DNA of 64,000 nt, from assembly GCA_023421795.1 (NCBI GenBank), contig JAEZSO010000002.1, positions 744,001 through 808,000 of the forward strand. The letters run 5' to 3'. The DNA is from Cyanobacteria bacterium OH_PDB_230 (lineage in GTDB: Bacteria; Cyanobacteriota; Vampirovibrionia; Gastranaerophilales; Gastranaerophilaceae). This document shows positions 25,049 to 34,586 of the stretch, piece by piece (positions within the stretch are counted from its first letter, which is position 1; every line of letters begins with the position of its first letter). The position numbers and the translations under genes are program-made. The notes beneath the pieces were generated by a model. That model was not told the origin of the DNA. It made no database searches and saw only the letters and a program-made list of their open reading frames with translations.

Positions 25049-27439
25049 TTGCAAAAAAACTGGAAAATAAAAGAACAAAAAGCGCTGCCGAAAGATATAA
25101 TACAAAAAGCAGGAAGCGAAATACTGGCAAATATATTGATTAACAGGGGTATTGATACCCCTTTAAAAATCAAAAATTTCCTAAATCCGTTGAAACTCTC
25201 TGTCAGCAGCCCTAATGCTTTTACGGATATGGAAAAGTCCGTTGAAAGAATTAAAAAAGCCGTTGAAACCAACCAAAACATAACCATATACGGCGATTTT
25301 GACGCAGATGGGATTACTTCTACCGCCGTATTATATAAAACGTTGAAAGAAATCGGCGCAAACGTAAGTTTTTATATCCCTGACAGGGACACTGAGAGCC
25401 ACGGTCTTAATACTAAAGCTCTTGTCAAAATCATATCAAAGAACAAGGCCAAGCTGATAATTACCGTAGATTGTGCCGTGAGTGATATCGCTGAAGTCAA
25501 CTTTGCCAAAGGTCTAGGGGTGGATGTAATCATAACTGACCACCATGAGGCGCCTGAAGAGTTGCCTCCTGCTTTTGCTATTATAAACCCTAAGGCCAAA
25601 AATTCTTTGAGAGAGGATTTAAGCGTAGAAGAAATAGAATATCTGAATTATTTAGCAGGTGTCGGCGTTGCGTTTAAGTTTTCCTGCGCTCTTTTGGAAG
25701 AATTCAATAAACAGGATTTTGTGAATAAATTATTACCCCTTGTCGCTGTCGGCACAATTGCTGATATAGTGCCTCTTTTAGGTGAAAACAGAACTTTTGT
25801 AAGTATGGGGCTTTCTCTGATTCAAAATGGAGGGCATATTGGTTTAAATACATTGCTAAAAACGGCCGGTGTCGAGAAAATCGAAGCCATAAACTCTGAA
25901 ACTATAGCATTTACAGTAGCTCCCAGACTTAATGCTGCCGGAAGGCTGGATTCAGCTCAAAAAGCTCTTGCTATTCTTATTTCCGATGATGAACAAGAGG
26001 TACAAGAAAGTGCTGAACTCCTAAATGAATTAAATTCTGAAAGACAGATTATTTGCGATGAAACTTATAAAGAAGCTGTTTCTATGATTGAAAAAGCGCC
26101 ATCAGATTATAAGCATTGCATTTCTTTGTTCAATGAAGATTGGCATATTGGGATTATAGGAATAGTCGCTTCAAAACTGATTGAAAAATATAATCGTCCA
26201 GTCTTTATGATGACAAAGGATTCTTCTGAACCTACACATATCAGATGCTCTTGCAGAAGCGTTAAAGGAATTAATGTATATGAAGTTCTGGAAATCCATT
26301 CTGAGATGTTCTTGGGATTCGGCGGGCATTCTATGGCGGCAGGTTTTAGTTTCGATGAAAATAAGATTTCGTTTGAAGAATTTAAAAACAGGCTTTCTTC
26401 TACAGTCGAAGAAGTCTCTCAAGGTCTTGATTTAACCCCTTGTTTAGATATCGATTTGGTTCTCTCATCTGATGATATAAAGCACTCTTTGGTCAATGAA
26501 ATAGATAAACTCCAGCCATTTGGGGCAAAAAATCCCGCACCTGTTTTTGCGCTTAAAGATTTAAAACTTTCTCAATATAAAATGATGGGGCAGAGTGCAA
26601 ACCACCTGAAAATGTTTGTTACCGGCTCAAATAATCAGGTTTTTGAATGCGTAAAATGGAATTATCCGGATTTTAACCTACCTATAAATTCAAGCCTCGA
26701 TATAGCTTTTTGTCCCAAGATTAATCACTTTAACGGCAATACTACTATTCAATTGGATTTGAAAGATATTCAGAGCGAATATCTGGTGCAAAAAAATGAT
26801 TCGATAAAGATACTCGATCATAGAAAAAAAACTGGCATTTTAAGCCAGGTAATAGATTACATTAATACTTCAAAAAAGCAGATAGCTTTGTTTATCGAAA
26901 ATAAAAAAACTGAAGAAATTATTTCCAGCCAATTGGCAGGCAAAAGCAAGATTTTTAACAGGCTCTCTATTCCCGAAAACGCTGATCAGGTTATGTTATT
27001 TGATTGCCCTCCCAGCAGAGAAATATTAAATAAAATAGTTTTAGAAACGAAGGCTAATACCGTTCATATTATGAATTTTGATTCAAACACTCTTTCAACA
27101 GATGAATTTATAAAGGTGTTCTCCGGCATGTTGAAGTATGCTGATAAAAATAAAAACGGGTTGATTAACCTTGATGAATTGGCTAAAGCAGCTAAGACGA
27201 CAAATAAAGCGATAGATATTTCTTTGGAATTGTTTTCGGATTTAACATTGATTGATTTAGAGAGAATAAACGAAAAACAATCCAAAATTGCCTTTAAAAC
27301 GCCAATTGAACTCAGCAAAATAAGACAACACAAACTGTATTCTGAATTGAACACTGAGCTGTCTGAGGTAGAAGAATTTACTAAAAAAATGTGCCTGTGT
27401 GAGACAGATGAATTAGAAAAATTTTTGGTACAAAACTAA
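25049..27439 (+). CDS. recJ: Single-stranded-DNA-specific exonuclease RecJ
   Basis: A 796-residue RecJ, a 5'-3' exonuclease of recombination and mismatch repair. DHH-family motifs are YGDFDADGITS, VDCAVSD, TDHHEAPEELP, LVAVGTIADIVPLLGENR and APRLNAAGRLD, then the DHHA1 part with CSCRSVKGINVYEVL and FGGHSMAAGFS, and the OB-like domain (LQPFGAKNPAPVFALKD). A further 200-residue C-terminal region (from about residue 590) is less conserved, as in longer RecJ versions. The start is TTG with AAGGAAT before it, ten bases after the preceding gene. Confidence 0.93.
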   Translation: MQKNWKIKEQKALPKDIIQKAGSEILANILINRGIDTPLKIKNFLNPLKLSVSSPNAFTDMEKSVERIKKAVETNQNITIYGDFDADGITSTAVLYKTLKEIGANVSFYIPDRDTESHGLNTKALVKIISKNKAKLIITVDCAVSDIAEVNFAKGLGVDVIITDHHEAPEELPPAFAIINPKAKNSLREDLSVEEIEYLNYLAGVGVAFKFSCALLEEFNKQDFVNKLLPLVAVGTIADIVPLLGENRTFVSMGLSLIQNGGHIGLNTLLKTAGVEKIEAINSETIAFTVAPRLNAAGRLDSAQKALAILISDDEQEVQESAELLNELNSERQIICDETYKEAVSMIEKAPSDYKHCISLFNEDWHIGIIGIVASKLIEKYNRPVFMMTKDSSEPTHIRCSCRSVKGINVYEVLEIHSEMFLGFGGHSMAAGFSFDENKISFEEFKNRLSSTVEEVSQGLDLTPCLDIDLVLSSDDIKHSLVNEIDKLQPFGAKNPAPVFALKDLKLSQYKMMGQSANHLKMFVTGSNNQVFECVKWNYPDFNLPINSSLDIAFCPKINHFNGNTTIQLDLKDIQSEYLVQKNDSIKILDHRKKTGILSQVIDYINTSKKQIALFIENKKTEEIISSQLAGKSKIFNRLSIPENADQVMLFDCPPSREILNKIVLETKANTVHIMNFDSNTLSTDEFIKVFSGMLKYADKNKNGLINLDELAKAAKTTNKAIDISLELFSDLTLIDLERINEKQSKIAFKTPIELSKIRQHKLYSELNTELSEVEEFTKKMCLCETDELEKFLVQN

Positions 27440-27470
27440 TCTATTAACAAAGATTTATTTTGCATAACTA

Positions 27471-27500
27471 AAAAGCCAAGAAAACTATTCTTGGCTTTTT
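27471..27500. terminator. Bidirectional terminator after recJ
   Basis: AAAAGCCAAGAA / TTCTTGGCTTTT, a 12-bp stem with a 5-base loop and T run, between convergent genes. Confidence 0.88.
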
Positions 27501-27521
27501 GCTTGTTAAACTTTGGTAAAA

Positions 27522-27932
27522 CTAGTTTATGTTTTTTCTGATTCGTTCTTTTGTTTTATCGATGTCTTTGATTTTTCTTTCGATTTCTTTTACCTGTTTA
27601 CCTAAAACTTTTCTTTCATTTTTGATTAATTTGTATTGGTTATCAATATCCGTATATTTTGATTTGTAGTCAAGCAGGTTGTTTCTGATTTCAACTTGAG
27701 CTGAATCAAGCTGGAATAAAGCGTTTTGGAAATTATCATTTCCTTTTGAAACAACGTCTTTTACAGCATTTGTTGTCACATTAACAGCAGGTTCCATTTT
27801 TGGTGTTGCTTCCATTGCTTTTGGAGGTGCAGGAAAATCCACAGGATCAAAAACCATACCGTCTGCGAAAGCCATATTTGCTGATACACTGCAAATACCC
27901 ACTAAAAGAGCTAAATTAACAATCTTTTTCAT
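27522..27932 (-). CDS. Secreted coiled-coil hypothetical protein (136 aa)
   Basis: A 136-residue protein from the ATG at 27932, which has a GAGGAG ribosome site; the open frame extends nine codons further. Signal peptide MKKIVNLALLVGICSVSANMAFA, a Pro/Ala-rich segment, then about 75 residues of charged heptad-type helix (DIDNQYKLIKNERKVLGKQVKEI...). Probably periplasmic and oligomeric. No family recognised. Confidence 0.7.
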   Translation of the reverse strand: MKKIVNLALLVGICSVSANMAFADGMVFDPVDFPAPPKAMEATPKMEPAVNVTTNAVKDVVSKGNDNFQNALFQLDSAQVEIRNNLLDYKSKYTDIDNQYKLIKNERKVLGKQVKEIERKIKDIDKTKERIRKNIN

Positions 27933-28033
27933 TTTGTATCTCCTCTCAATCGATTTCAATATTAATATTAAACATATTTAATAATAAATAATCAAGTAAT
28001 ATAGATTTTTTAACAAAAATTTCATATAAATAA

Positions 28034-28062
28034 TTGATTAATAACATCAGAGTGGTTAAGAT
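28034..28062 (+). promoter_or_regulatory. Possible mfd promoter (leaderless)
   Basis: TTGATT, a 17-bp spacer and TAAGAT ending six bases before the mfd ATG. There is no Shine-Dalgarno, so transcription may start at the ATG itself. The -10 match is only moderate. Confidence 0.4.
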
Positions 28063-28068
28063 GTAATA

Positions 28069-31000
28069 ATGATAGATTATTTGAGTAGTTTAAATTCAAA
28101 AGAATTTGCCGAAATCAAAAGATATTTCAGCAAAGGGAAATCATTTGCCGTTTCAGGAACGACAAATGTTCTTAAAATCCTATTATTAGCTCAAATGGCG
28201 GATTCTTTGAATAAAAAACTTTTGTTTATAACCGACTCAGAGCAGACTTCTATTAAATTTAAAAATGACCTGAATAACTTTTTAGATGTTGAAGCTTCTA
28301 TTTTTCCTTATCAGGAAGGATTTATGTACGAGGGAAACCCTCAAAATCTTTATACATACCAAAAACAGCTTGAGACAATTTCCAATCTTAATGAATCAAA
28401 AATTGTGATTGCACCGGTGAAAGCCCTTGCCGAAAAGTTTGCTGACGCTGATTTTGTTGCGAAAAATTCCTTAAATATAAAGGTGGATGATGAAATAGAC
28501 GTTAAGGAATTCACTAAAAAGCTTGTAAACCTTGGATACAAGAAAACTACGATGGTCGTTGACATAGGAGAATTCAGCGTAAGAGGCGATATCATTGATG
28601 TCTATGGATTGAAAGAAAATCCCTATAGGATTGAACTTTGGGGCGATAATGTTGTAGATATAAGATATTTCAACAATAAAACCCAGAGAAGTATAGAAAA
28701 GACTGCCTTTGCCCAGATAGCTCCACTTTATAAATTTATAGTGAATGATAAAACGTCCAATGAATTCTGCTCAAACCTCACTAAAACAGCCGAAAACTAT
28801 GAAAAAGACTTTGAAATTGAACAAAGGATTGTTATTGAAGAAAAATTATCTGAAACGATTGATGCCATCAAAGAAGAAGGTTATTTTGAAGGCATTGAGT
28901 ATTTCCAATCTTTACTGAATAAAGATTTGAGAAGTTTGCTGGAGCTTTTGCCTGATGATTACATAGTTGTTTTCGATGAATATTCTCAAATCAAGCAAAA
29001 ATTCGAGCAGGTTGATTTAAACCTTACCAAGCACTACGAAGATAACCTCAAGACGTTTATCAATTTGCCTCTGGATAGATATAATCATCTTACGTATCCG
29101 GAGTTTTTAGCTGGTATTGCCTCTAAAAATAAGGTTTATTTTGACAATTTCATTAATGATGAGGCCGAATACTTAATTGAATACCAAACTGAATTGATAC
29201 CAAGTTTTTCTTCTAAAATTGAAGATATCGTTGTTTTTATAGAAACCAAGCAAAACAAAGGGTACAAAATAGTAGTCGCTACAGATTATCAAACAAGGGT
29301 TGAAGAAATCCTTAGAGAGTTTGAATTGCCGTATTCTCAGGATATAAGCGTAAAGAGTGATATTTATGTCTGTAACAATCTCTCTATGGCAGGTTCTGTA
29401 ATTGAACCATATAAAATAGTTATACTGACAGATAAAGAGCTTTTTAACAAAAGATCAAAGGATGTAACGGTATCCAAGAAGTCTTATTACAAAGAGAATC
29501 AGGAGTTTCTTGAATCCATAAACGACATCAAAGTCGATGATTATGTTGTTCACATGGTCCATGGGATAGGGCTTTTTAAGGGATTGTCAAAGCAAACCAT
29601 TGACGGAGAAGAAAAAGATTATCTGACAATCGAATATGCCAACAACGATAAGCTTTATATGCCCGCGGAACAGATAAACTTACTATGTAGATATAGAGGT
29701 TCCGGAAGTGCAAAACCGTCTCTTTCAAGGATGGGCGGAAATGATTGGAACAATACTAAAAATAAAGTAAAAAAAGCCGTTGAAGACGTAGCTAAAGAGC
29801 TTATTTATTTATACGCCAGAAGGGAGCTTTCCGAGGGCTTCTCTTTTGAGCCTGATACTGTATGGCAGTACGAGATGGAAGAAGCCTTTGAATACACCGA
29901 AACACCAGATCAAATGAAGGCAATCAATGATACAAAATCCGATATGGAAAATTTAAAACCCATGGACAGGCTTATCTGCGGGGACGTTGGTTTTGGCAAA
30001 ACAGAAGTTGCTATAAGAGCCATTTTTAAAGCCGTAATGTCAGGAAAACAAGTAGCGGTCGTGGTGCCCACAACTATTTTGGCCATGCAGCATTTTCAAA
30101 CCATAAAAGAACGCTTCAAGCCTTTCCCTATGAAAATAGAGCTTCTTTCAAGATTTAGAACCCAGAAAGAACAGAAGGAAACTCTTAAACACCTGACAAC
30201 AGGTGAGTGCGACATCGTAATCGGCACTCATAGGCTTTTGCAAAAAGACATACTCTTTAAGGATTTGGGACTTCTTATCGTGGATGAGGAGCATAAATTC
30301 GGAGTCAAGCATAAAGAAACCTTAAAAATGTTCAAGAAGAACGTTGATGTGCTTGCAATGTCGGCGACACCTATTCCTAGAACCCTTTATATGTCTTTAT
30401 CCGGGATAAAAGATATGAGTATAATCAACACCCCTCCTACAAATAGGCTTCCTGTTAAAACATTTGTGGGTGAATACAAAGAAAATACCGTAAAAAATGC
30501 TATAAACTATGAACTGGAAAGAGATGGTCAGGTGTTTTATCTTTACAACAGGGTTGAAACAATATTTGAATTTGCCGCAGCCCTTCAAAAGATCGTCCCC
30601 AACACAAGAATTGCTGTAGCCCACGGGCAAATGGACGAAAAACACTTAGAAAAGATAATGCTGGAGTTCTTGGAGCATAAGCATGATATCCTTTTATGCA
30701 CTACCATTATTGAATCTGGGCTGGATATACAAAACGCAAATACAATAATAATACATAATTCAGACAGATTCGGTTTGGCTCAGCTTTACCAGCTTAGAGG
30801 ACGAGTAGGCCGTTCTGACAGACAAGCCTACTGCTACTGTTTATATAAAAAGACCAATAAACTCACCGATGAGGCGATTAAAAGGCTTAAAGCGATCAAA
30901 GAGTTTACGACCTTGGGAAGCGGCTATCAAATAGCTTTAAGAGATATTGAAATAAGAGGTGTCGGCAACATTCTCGGGACAAAACAGCATGGGCAAATGG

Positions 31001-31563
31001 TGAATGTCGGGTTTGACACGTATTGTAATTTGCTTGAAGAAGCCATAAATGAAGTCAAAAACGAAAATTATGAACCCGTTAAGCCGACCATTATCGATAT
31101 AAACATTACAGCTTTTATCCCCGATGAATGGGTAGGCTCAAAAGAGCAGAAGATGATAGAATATAAGCGCTTAGCTGATGTTAAGTCGGTTTCCGAGCTG
31201 GATATTATCACTGCTGAATGGAAAGACAGATTCTCAAAAATGTCAGAACCTATTGAAAATCTTATTAAGCTGGTTCACCTAAGACTGCTGGCAAATCAGG
31301 CTAATATCCCTCTTATTAGGGAAACGGAAAATAATATCCGCATTTATACGTGGTTTAATAAGCCTGAATGGAACATCATTCAAGCAAAACTGCCTTCAAA
31401 TATTACAAAATATATTAAGTTTGTCCAAGCCCCCAAAACCTGTGAAGATGGACGTTCTATCCTGCTTGTAGATAATTCTTTATTCACATTTGAAGAATTA
31501 TTTAACATATTGACTAATTTATTTTATTATATATTTAGGATAACCTCTGAATACAAAGAATAA
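28069..31563 (+). CDS. mfd: Transcription-repair coupling factor Mfd
   Basis: A 1164-residue Mfd, which removes RNA polymerase stalled at DNA lesions and recruits UvrA. The UvrB-like N-terminal part includes GDIIDVYGLKENPYRIELWGD-type residues, the RNA-polymerase-binding CarD-like domain begins DDYVVHMVHGIGLFKG (about residue 490), and the RecG-like helicase has Walker A CGDVGFGKTE near residue 637, LLIVDEEHKFG, AMSATPIPRTLY, TTIIESGLDIQNAN and QLRGRVGRS. The C-terminal TRCF domain is present. Full length. Translation may be leaderless. prsA-like follows 25 bp later. Confidence 0.96.
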   Translation: MIDYLSSLNSKEFAEIKRYFSKGKSFAVSGTTNVLKILLLAQMADSLNKKLLFITDSEQTSIKFKNDLNNFLDVEASIFPYQEGFMYEGNPQNLYTYQKQLETISNLNESKIVIAPVKALAEKFADADFVAKNSLNIKVDDEIDVKEFTKKLVNLGYKKTTMVVDIGEFSVRGDIIDVYGLKENPYRIELWGDNVVDIRYFNNKTQRSIEKTAFAQIAPLYKFIVNDKTSNEFCSNLTKTAENYEKDFEIEQRIVIEEKLSETIDAIKEEGYFEGIEYFQSLLNKDLRSLLELLPDDYIVVFDEYSQIKQKFEQVDLNLTKHYEDNLKTFINLPLDRYNHLTYPEFLAGIASKNKVYFDNFINDEAEYLIEYQTELIPSFSSKIEDIVVFIETKQNKGYKIVVATDYQTRVEEILREFELPYSQDISVKSDIYVCNNLSMAGSVIEPYKIVILTDKELFNKRSKDVTVSKKSYYKENQEFLESINDIKVDDYVVHMVHGIGLFKGLSKQTIDGEEKDYLTIEYANNDKLYMPAEQINLLCRYRGSGSAKPSLSRMGGNDWNNTKNKVKKAVEDVAKELIYLYARRELSEGFSFEPDTVWQYEMEEAFEYTETPDQMKAINDTKSDMENLKPMDRLICGDVGFGKTEVAIRAIFKAVMSGKQVAVVVPTTILAMQHFQTIKERFKPFPMKIELLSRFRTQKEQKETLKHLTTGECDIVIGTHRLLQKDILFKDLGLLIVDEEHKFGVKHKETLKMFKKNVDVLAMSATPIPRTLYMSLSGIKDMSIINTPPTNRLPVKTFVGEYKENTVKNAINYELERDGQVFYLYNRVETIFEFAAALQKIVPNTRIAVAHGQMDEKHLEKIMLEFLEHKHDILLCTTIIESGLDIQNANTIIIHNSDRFGLAQLYQLRGRVGRSDRQAYCYCLYKKTNKLTDEAIKRLKAIKEFTTLGSGYQIALRDIEIRGVGNILGTKQHGQMVNVGFDTYCNLLEEAINEVKNENYEPVKPTIIDINITAFIPDEWVGSKEQKMIEYKRLADVKSVSELDIITAEWKDRFSKMSEPIENLIKLVHLRLLANQANIPLIRETENNIRIYTWFNKPEWNIIQAKLPSNITKYIKFVQAPKTCEDGRSILLVDNSLFTFEELFNILTNLFYYIFRITSEYKE

Positions 31564-31588
31564 TTTAACTTTTGACAAGGAGAGATAG

Positions 31589-32725
31589 ATGAAGAAATTG
31601 AAATTAATGCTGACAATTGCTTTAACAGCTGTTGTTTTTGCAGGGTGTGGCTTTGATAAGAACAAGAATGCTCTTATTGTTGTTAACGATAAACCGATAA
31701 CCAAGCAGGATTATGATAAAGCTTTTGGAGAAGTTTCCAGTAATCCTATGTTTGCACAGCTTGGAGTTGATTTGAAATCCGATAAGAACAGCTTCCTTTA
31801 TTTGATGCTAAAAGATAGGGTCGTAAATGAACTTATCGTGAAAGAGCTTTTAAATCAGGAAATTGAAAAAAGAAGAATCAAAGTTACAGAAGAAGATATA
31901 AACAATGAACTAAAAAATATCATTGATAAAGTCGGCTCAAAAGATAAATTTAATGAGGTATTGAAACAAAACGGCATTAGCGCCGCTCAGTTTAAAAAAG
32001 ATCTTGTTGAAGAAGTTAAAGTTAAGAAACTTGTTGATTCCTTATCATTGGTTTCAGTGGGTGATAGCGAAGTCAATAAATATTACAAGTCTAATATCGA
32101 TAAATTCAGATATCCTGATAAAGTCAGAGCTTCTCATATATTGATAAATGCTAACCCTGAAGAAATGAAGCAGGTTATCAAAGCTAGCCCAGAAGGCAAA
32201 AAACTTACTGACAACGAACTTCAAGCTAAAGTAGAAGAAAAGATTAATTTGCAGTTCCAAAAAGCTCAAAAGCTGCTTGCAGAAGTTAAAAAAGACCCAA
32301 AACAATTCGCTAAAATAGCCAAAGAAAATTCAGATGATACTATAAGCGCACAGCAAGGCGGAGATTTAGGATATTTCTCTTCTCAAGAAATGGTAGAAGC
32401 CTTCTCAAAAACTGCTTTTGCAACCAAACCTGGAACAGTCAGCGATATAGTTAAAACTCCATATGGATATCACATAATCTATGTAACAGACAGAATCAAG
32501 GCGGGTACTGAACCTTTGGAAAAAGTTAAACAAGAAATAAAAGGGTTCCTTGAAAATCAAGAGAAAGTAAAAATCCTGGAAAAATTTGTAGATTCGTTGA
32601 AAGATAACGCCAAAATAGAATATAAGGATCCGAGCTTTAACCCTGAAGTTATCCAAAAACAAATAAAAGACCAATCGTCCAAAAATACAGGCATGCCGGA
32701 TATGCATGTTCCATCCAAAGAATAA
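31589..32725 (+). CDS. Parvulin-type peptidyl-prolyl isomerase lipoprotein (PrsA/SurA-like foldase)
   Basis: A 378-residue exported foldase. The signal ends in a lipobox, VVFAGC, so it should be a lipoprotein. A SurA-N-like helical chaperone domain (about residues 30-180) is followed by one rotamase domain opening VRASHILI and continuing FAKIAKENSDDTISAQQGGDLGYF and TPYGYHIIYV. About 25 extra residues (DNELQAKVEEKINLQF region) are inserted in the rotamase domain. It helps secreted or outer-membrane proteins fold. AAGGAG precedes the start; it is probably co-transcribed with mfd. Confidence 0.88.
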   Translation: MKKLKLMLTIALTAVVFAGCGFDKNKNALIVVNDKPITKQDYDKAFGEVSSNPMFAQLGVDLKSDKNSFLYLMLKDRVVNELIVKELLNQEIEKRRIKVTEEDINNELKNIIDKVGSKDKFNEVLKQNGISAAQFKKDLVEEVKVKKLVDSLSLVSVGDSEVNKYYKSNIDKFRYPDKVRASHILINANPEEMKQVIKASPEGKKLTDNELQAKVEEKINLQFQKAQKLLAEVKKDPKQFAKIAKENSDDTISAQQGGDLGYFSSQEMVEAFSKTAFATKPGTVSDIVKTPYGYHIIYVTDRIKAGTEPLEKVKQEIKGFLENQEKVKILEKFVDSLKDNAKIEYKDPSFNPEVIQKQIKDQSSKNTGMPDMHVPSKE

Positions 32726-32748
32726 AAAAGGATATTTATAGTAAACTA

Positions 32749-32780
32749 ATATGGGGAAAGCTTAATTGTTTTCCCCATAT
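32749..32780. terminator. Hairpin after the foldase gene
   Basis: ATATGGGGAAA / TTTCCCCATAT, an 11-bp perfect stem with a 10-base loop. It lacks a long T run, so it may be a weak terminator or an mRNA end-stabilising hairpin. Confidence 0.5.
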
Positions 32781-32907
32781 ATAAGTTAATCTGGTATTAC
32801 CACCAATAGAAGCTCTTTGATTCAGATTGTTGCCCACTTTTGTACAGGTGGTTTCAGATCCTCGAGAGCGGGGGGAATCGTCAGAAAGCATCATAAGGAG
32901 AATAGTT
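32781..32907 (+). promoter_or_regulatory. GC-richer leader before rfaE2
   Basis: A 127-bp stretch with CCACC near 32799 and GGTGG near 32848 that can pair, and a GAGAGCGGGGGGAATCGTC block (about 32863-32884), unusual in this AT-rich sequence. It ends in AAGGAG at 32895-32900. It might be a structured leader RNA; no known riboswitch or ncRNA consensus is recognised. Confidence 0.35.
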
Positions 32908-33375
32908 GTGGGACAACTTGTAAGACAAGAAAATTTGGAAGAGCTGTTAAAACTCTTAAAAAGTGAAAATAAAACCGTTGTGACAACAAATGGCTGTTTT
33001 GATATTTTGCATGTAGGGCATGTGAGATATTTAAAAAAGGCTAAGAGTTTCGGGGATGTTTTGATTATAGCTTTAAATTCGGATAAATCGATTAAAAGTA
33101 TAAAAGGACCTGATAGGCCTATTAACAATGAGAATGACAGGGCTGAAATCTTGAATTCATTGTATTTTGTCGATTATGTTGTGCTTTTTGATGAAGATTC
33201 TCCTATGGATTTATTGGCAAAAATTAAGCCGGATGTACATACTAAAGGTGCTGATTATACGGTAGAAACATTGCCAGAGGCAAAAGTTATAATGGATAAT
33301 GGCGGCAGAATCGAGTTTATAACCTTTGTGGAAGGGAAATCTACCACTTCAATTATTGAAAAAATCAAGACGTAA
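32908..33375 (+). CDS. rfaE2: D-glycero-beta-D-manno-heptose 1-phosphate adenylyltransferase (RfaE2)
   Basis: A 155-residue nucleotidyltransferase of the RfaE domain II/HldE C-terminal type, making ADP-heptose precursor for the LPS inner core. Marks are TTNGCFDILHVGHVRYL (nucleotide-binding His-x-Gly-His), LIIALNSDKSIKSIKGPDRPI, RAEIL, DEDSPMDLLAKIKPDVHTKGADY and FVEGKSTTSIIEKI. The start is GTG at 32908 with AAGGAG seven bases before; the open frame continues upstream but without support. The heptose kinase domain is not fused and not in the window. It links to the heptosyltransferase at 51087. Confidence 0.92.
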   Translation: MGQLVRQENLEELLKLLKSENKTVVTTNGCFDILHVGHVRYLKKAKSFGDVLIIALNSDKSIKSIKGPDRPINNENDRAEILNSLYFVDYVVLFDEDSPMDLLAKIKPDVHTKGADYTVETLPEAKVIMDNGGRIEFITFVEGKSTTSIIEKIKT

Positions 33376-33432
33376 TGTTGAAGGGAAACGAAGAGTTTCC
33401 GATTTGCCGATAAGACAGATTAAATGTTACAT

Positions 33433-33461
33433 TTGAATTTTTATCAACTAAGTATTAAAAT
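33433..33461 (+). promoter_or_regulatory. Promoter of the lipid A operon
   Basis: TTGAAT, a 17-bp spacer and TAAAAT, 34 bp before the lpxD ATG. Confidence 0.6.
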
Positions 33462-33495
33462 AGAAAAATAAATTTGTAGAGGGGACAGAGGACTT

Positions 33496-34575
33496 ATGAA
33501 GTCATACACATTAGAAGAGATTTCACAAATAGTCGGCGGAATGCTTACCAAAGTTGAAAATGCTGACATTGTAAGGATAGGACCGCCAGCATTAGCGGAT
33601 GAAAACACTTTGGCTTTAGCTTTAAACGAAGAAGAAATTGAAAATCTTGCTACTACTTCTGCTAAAGCGGCATTAGTACCGTTAGGTGTTTCTCTTGATA
33701 ATATTTCAACAATTGAGGTCGAAAGACCCAGATTGGCGATGATGAAATTACTTCACCTTTTCTACATACCGCCGGATTCAACGGCCGGAATACACCCTTC
33801 AGCGACTATTCATCCTGAGGCGAAATTAGGCGAGAACGTTTCTATTGGCCCTAATGTAGTGGTATCAAGACATGCTTCAATCGGAAGCGGATCAAAAATT
33901 TTGGCGAACACATACATCGGCAGATCAGTCCAAATCGGTGAAAACTGTTTGTTTCACCCAGGTTGCAATATAGGAGACAATGCTGTTATTGGAAGCAGAG
34001 TTATCCTTCAACATGGAGTTAGTATCGGTGCAGACGGTTTTAGTTTTGTAACTGAAAATCCAAGCAATATTGAACAAGCAAAATCTGAAGGAGCCATAAA
34101 AGAAAGTAATACCGCGCAAAAAGTTTATAAAATCCCTTCAATAGGTTCTGTAATAATCGGGGACGATGTTGAAATCGGTGCTAACACTTGTATCGATAAA
34201 GGAACAATCGAAAATACGGTTATCGGCGCGCAAACAAAAATAGATAATCTTGTTCAAGTCGGTCATAACTGTAAAGTCGGCAAAGCTTGTATGATAGTCT
34301 CTCAAGTCGGTATAGCAGGAAGCTGCGTAATTGGTGACAGAGTCGTTATTGCGGGACAAGTCGGTTTAGCGGATCACTTAAATATCGGAAGTGATTCAAT
34401 TATCATGGCCCAATCGGGAGTTACAAAAAGCTTCCCTGAAAAGTCTATCATTGTTGGTTCTCCAGCAGTACCGAGAAAAGAGTTTATAAAACAACTGCAA
34501 ACAATGAAACGAGCAGAAGAAATCATAAAAAAATTCAAAAAATATGAGCATTTATTAAACTCTGAGGATGTATAG
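33496..34575 (+). CDS. lpxD: UDP-3-O-acylglucosamine N-acyltransferase LpxD
   Basis: A 359-residue LpxD, adding the second hydroxyacyl chain in lipid A synthesis. An N-terminal uridine-binding domain (residues 1-100) leads into many left-handed beta-helix hexapeptides (GENVSIGPNVVVS, IGDNAVIGSRVIL and so on). The catalytic His is in NLVQVGHNCKVG, and GADGFSFV is the family substrate loop. A C-terminal helix follows. GAGGAC precedes the ATG. First gene of lpxD-lpxC-fabZ-lpxA. Confidence 0.95.
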   Translation: MKSYTLEEISQIVGGMLTKVENADIVRIGPPALADENTLALALNEEEIENLATTSAKAALVPLGVSLDNISTIEVERPRLAMMKLLHLFYIPPDSTAGIHPSATIHPEAKLGENVSIGPNVVVSRHASIGSGSKILANTYIGRSVQIGENCLFHPGCNIGDNAVIGSRVILQHGVSIGADGFSFVTENPSNIEQAKSEGAIKESNTAQKVYKIPSIGSVIIGDDVEIGANTCIDKGTIENTVIGAQTKIDNLVQVGHNCKVGKACMIVSQVGIAGSCVIGDRVVIAGQVGLADHLNIGSDSIIMAQSGVTKSFPEKSIIVGSPAVPRKEFIKQLQTMKRAEEIIKKFKKYEHLLNSEDV

Positions 34576-34586
34576 CGGATAAAAAA

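Noticed and set aside
24772..25287. 171-residue ORF on the minus strand
   Set aside because: It lies fully antisense to the fix-operon protein and the start of recJ, has no ribosome site and mirrors their codons.
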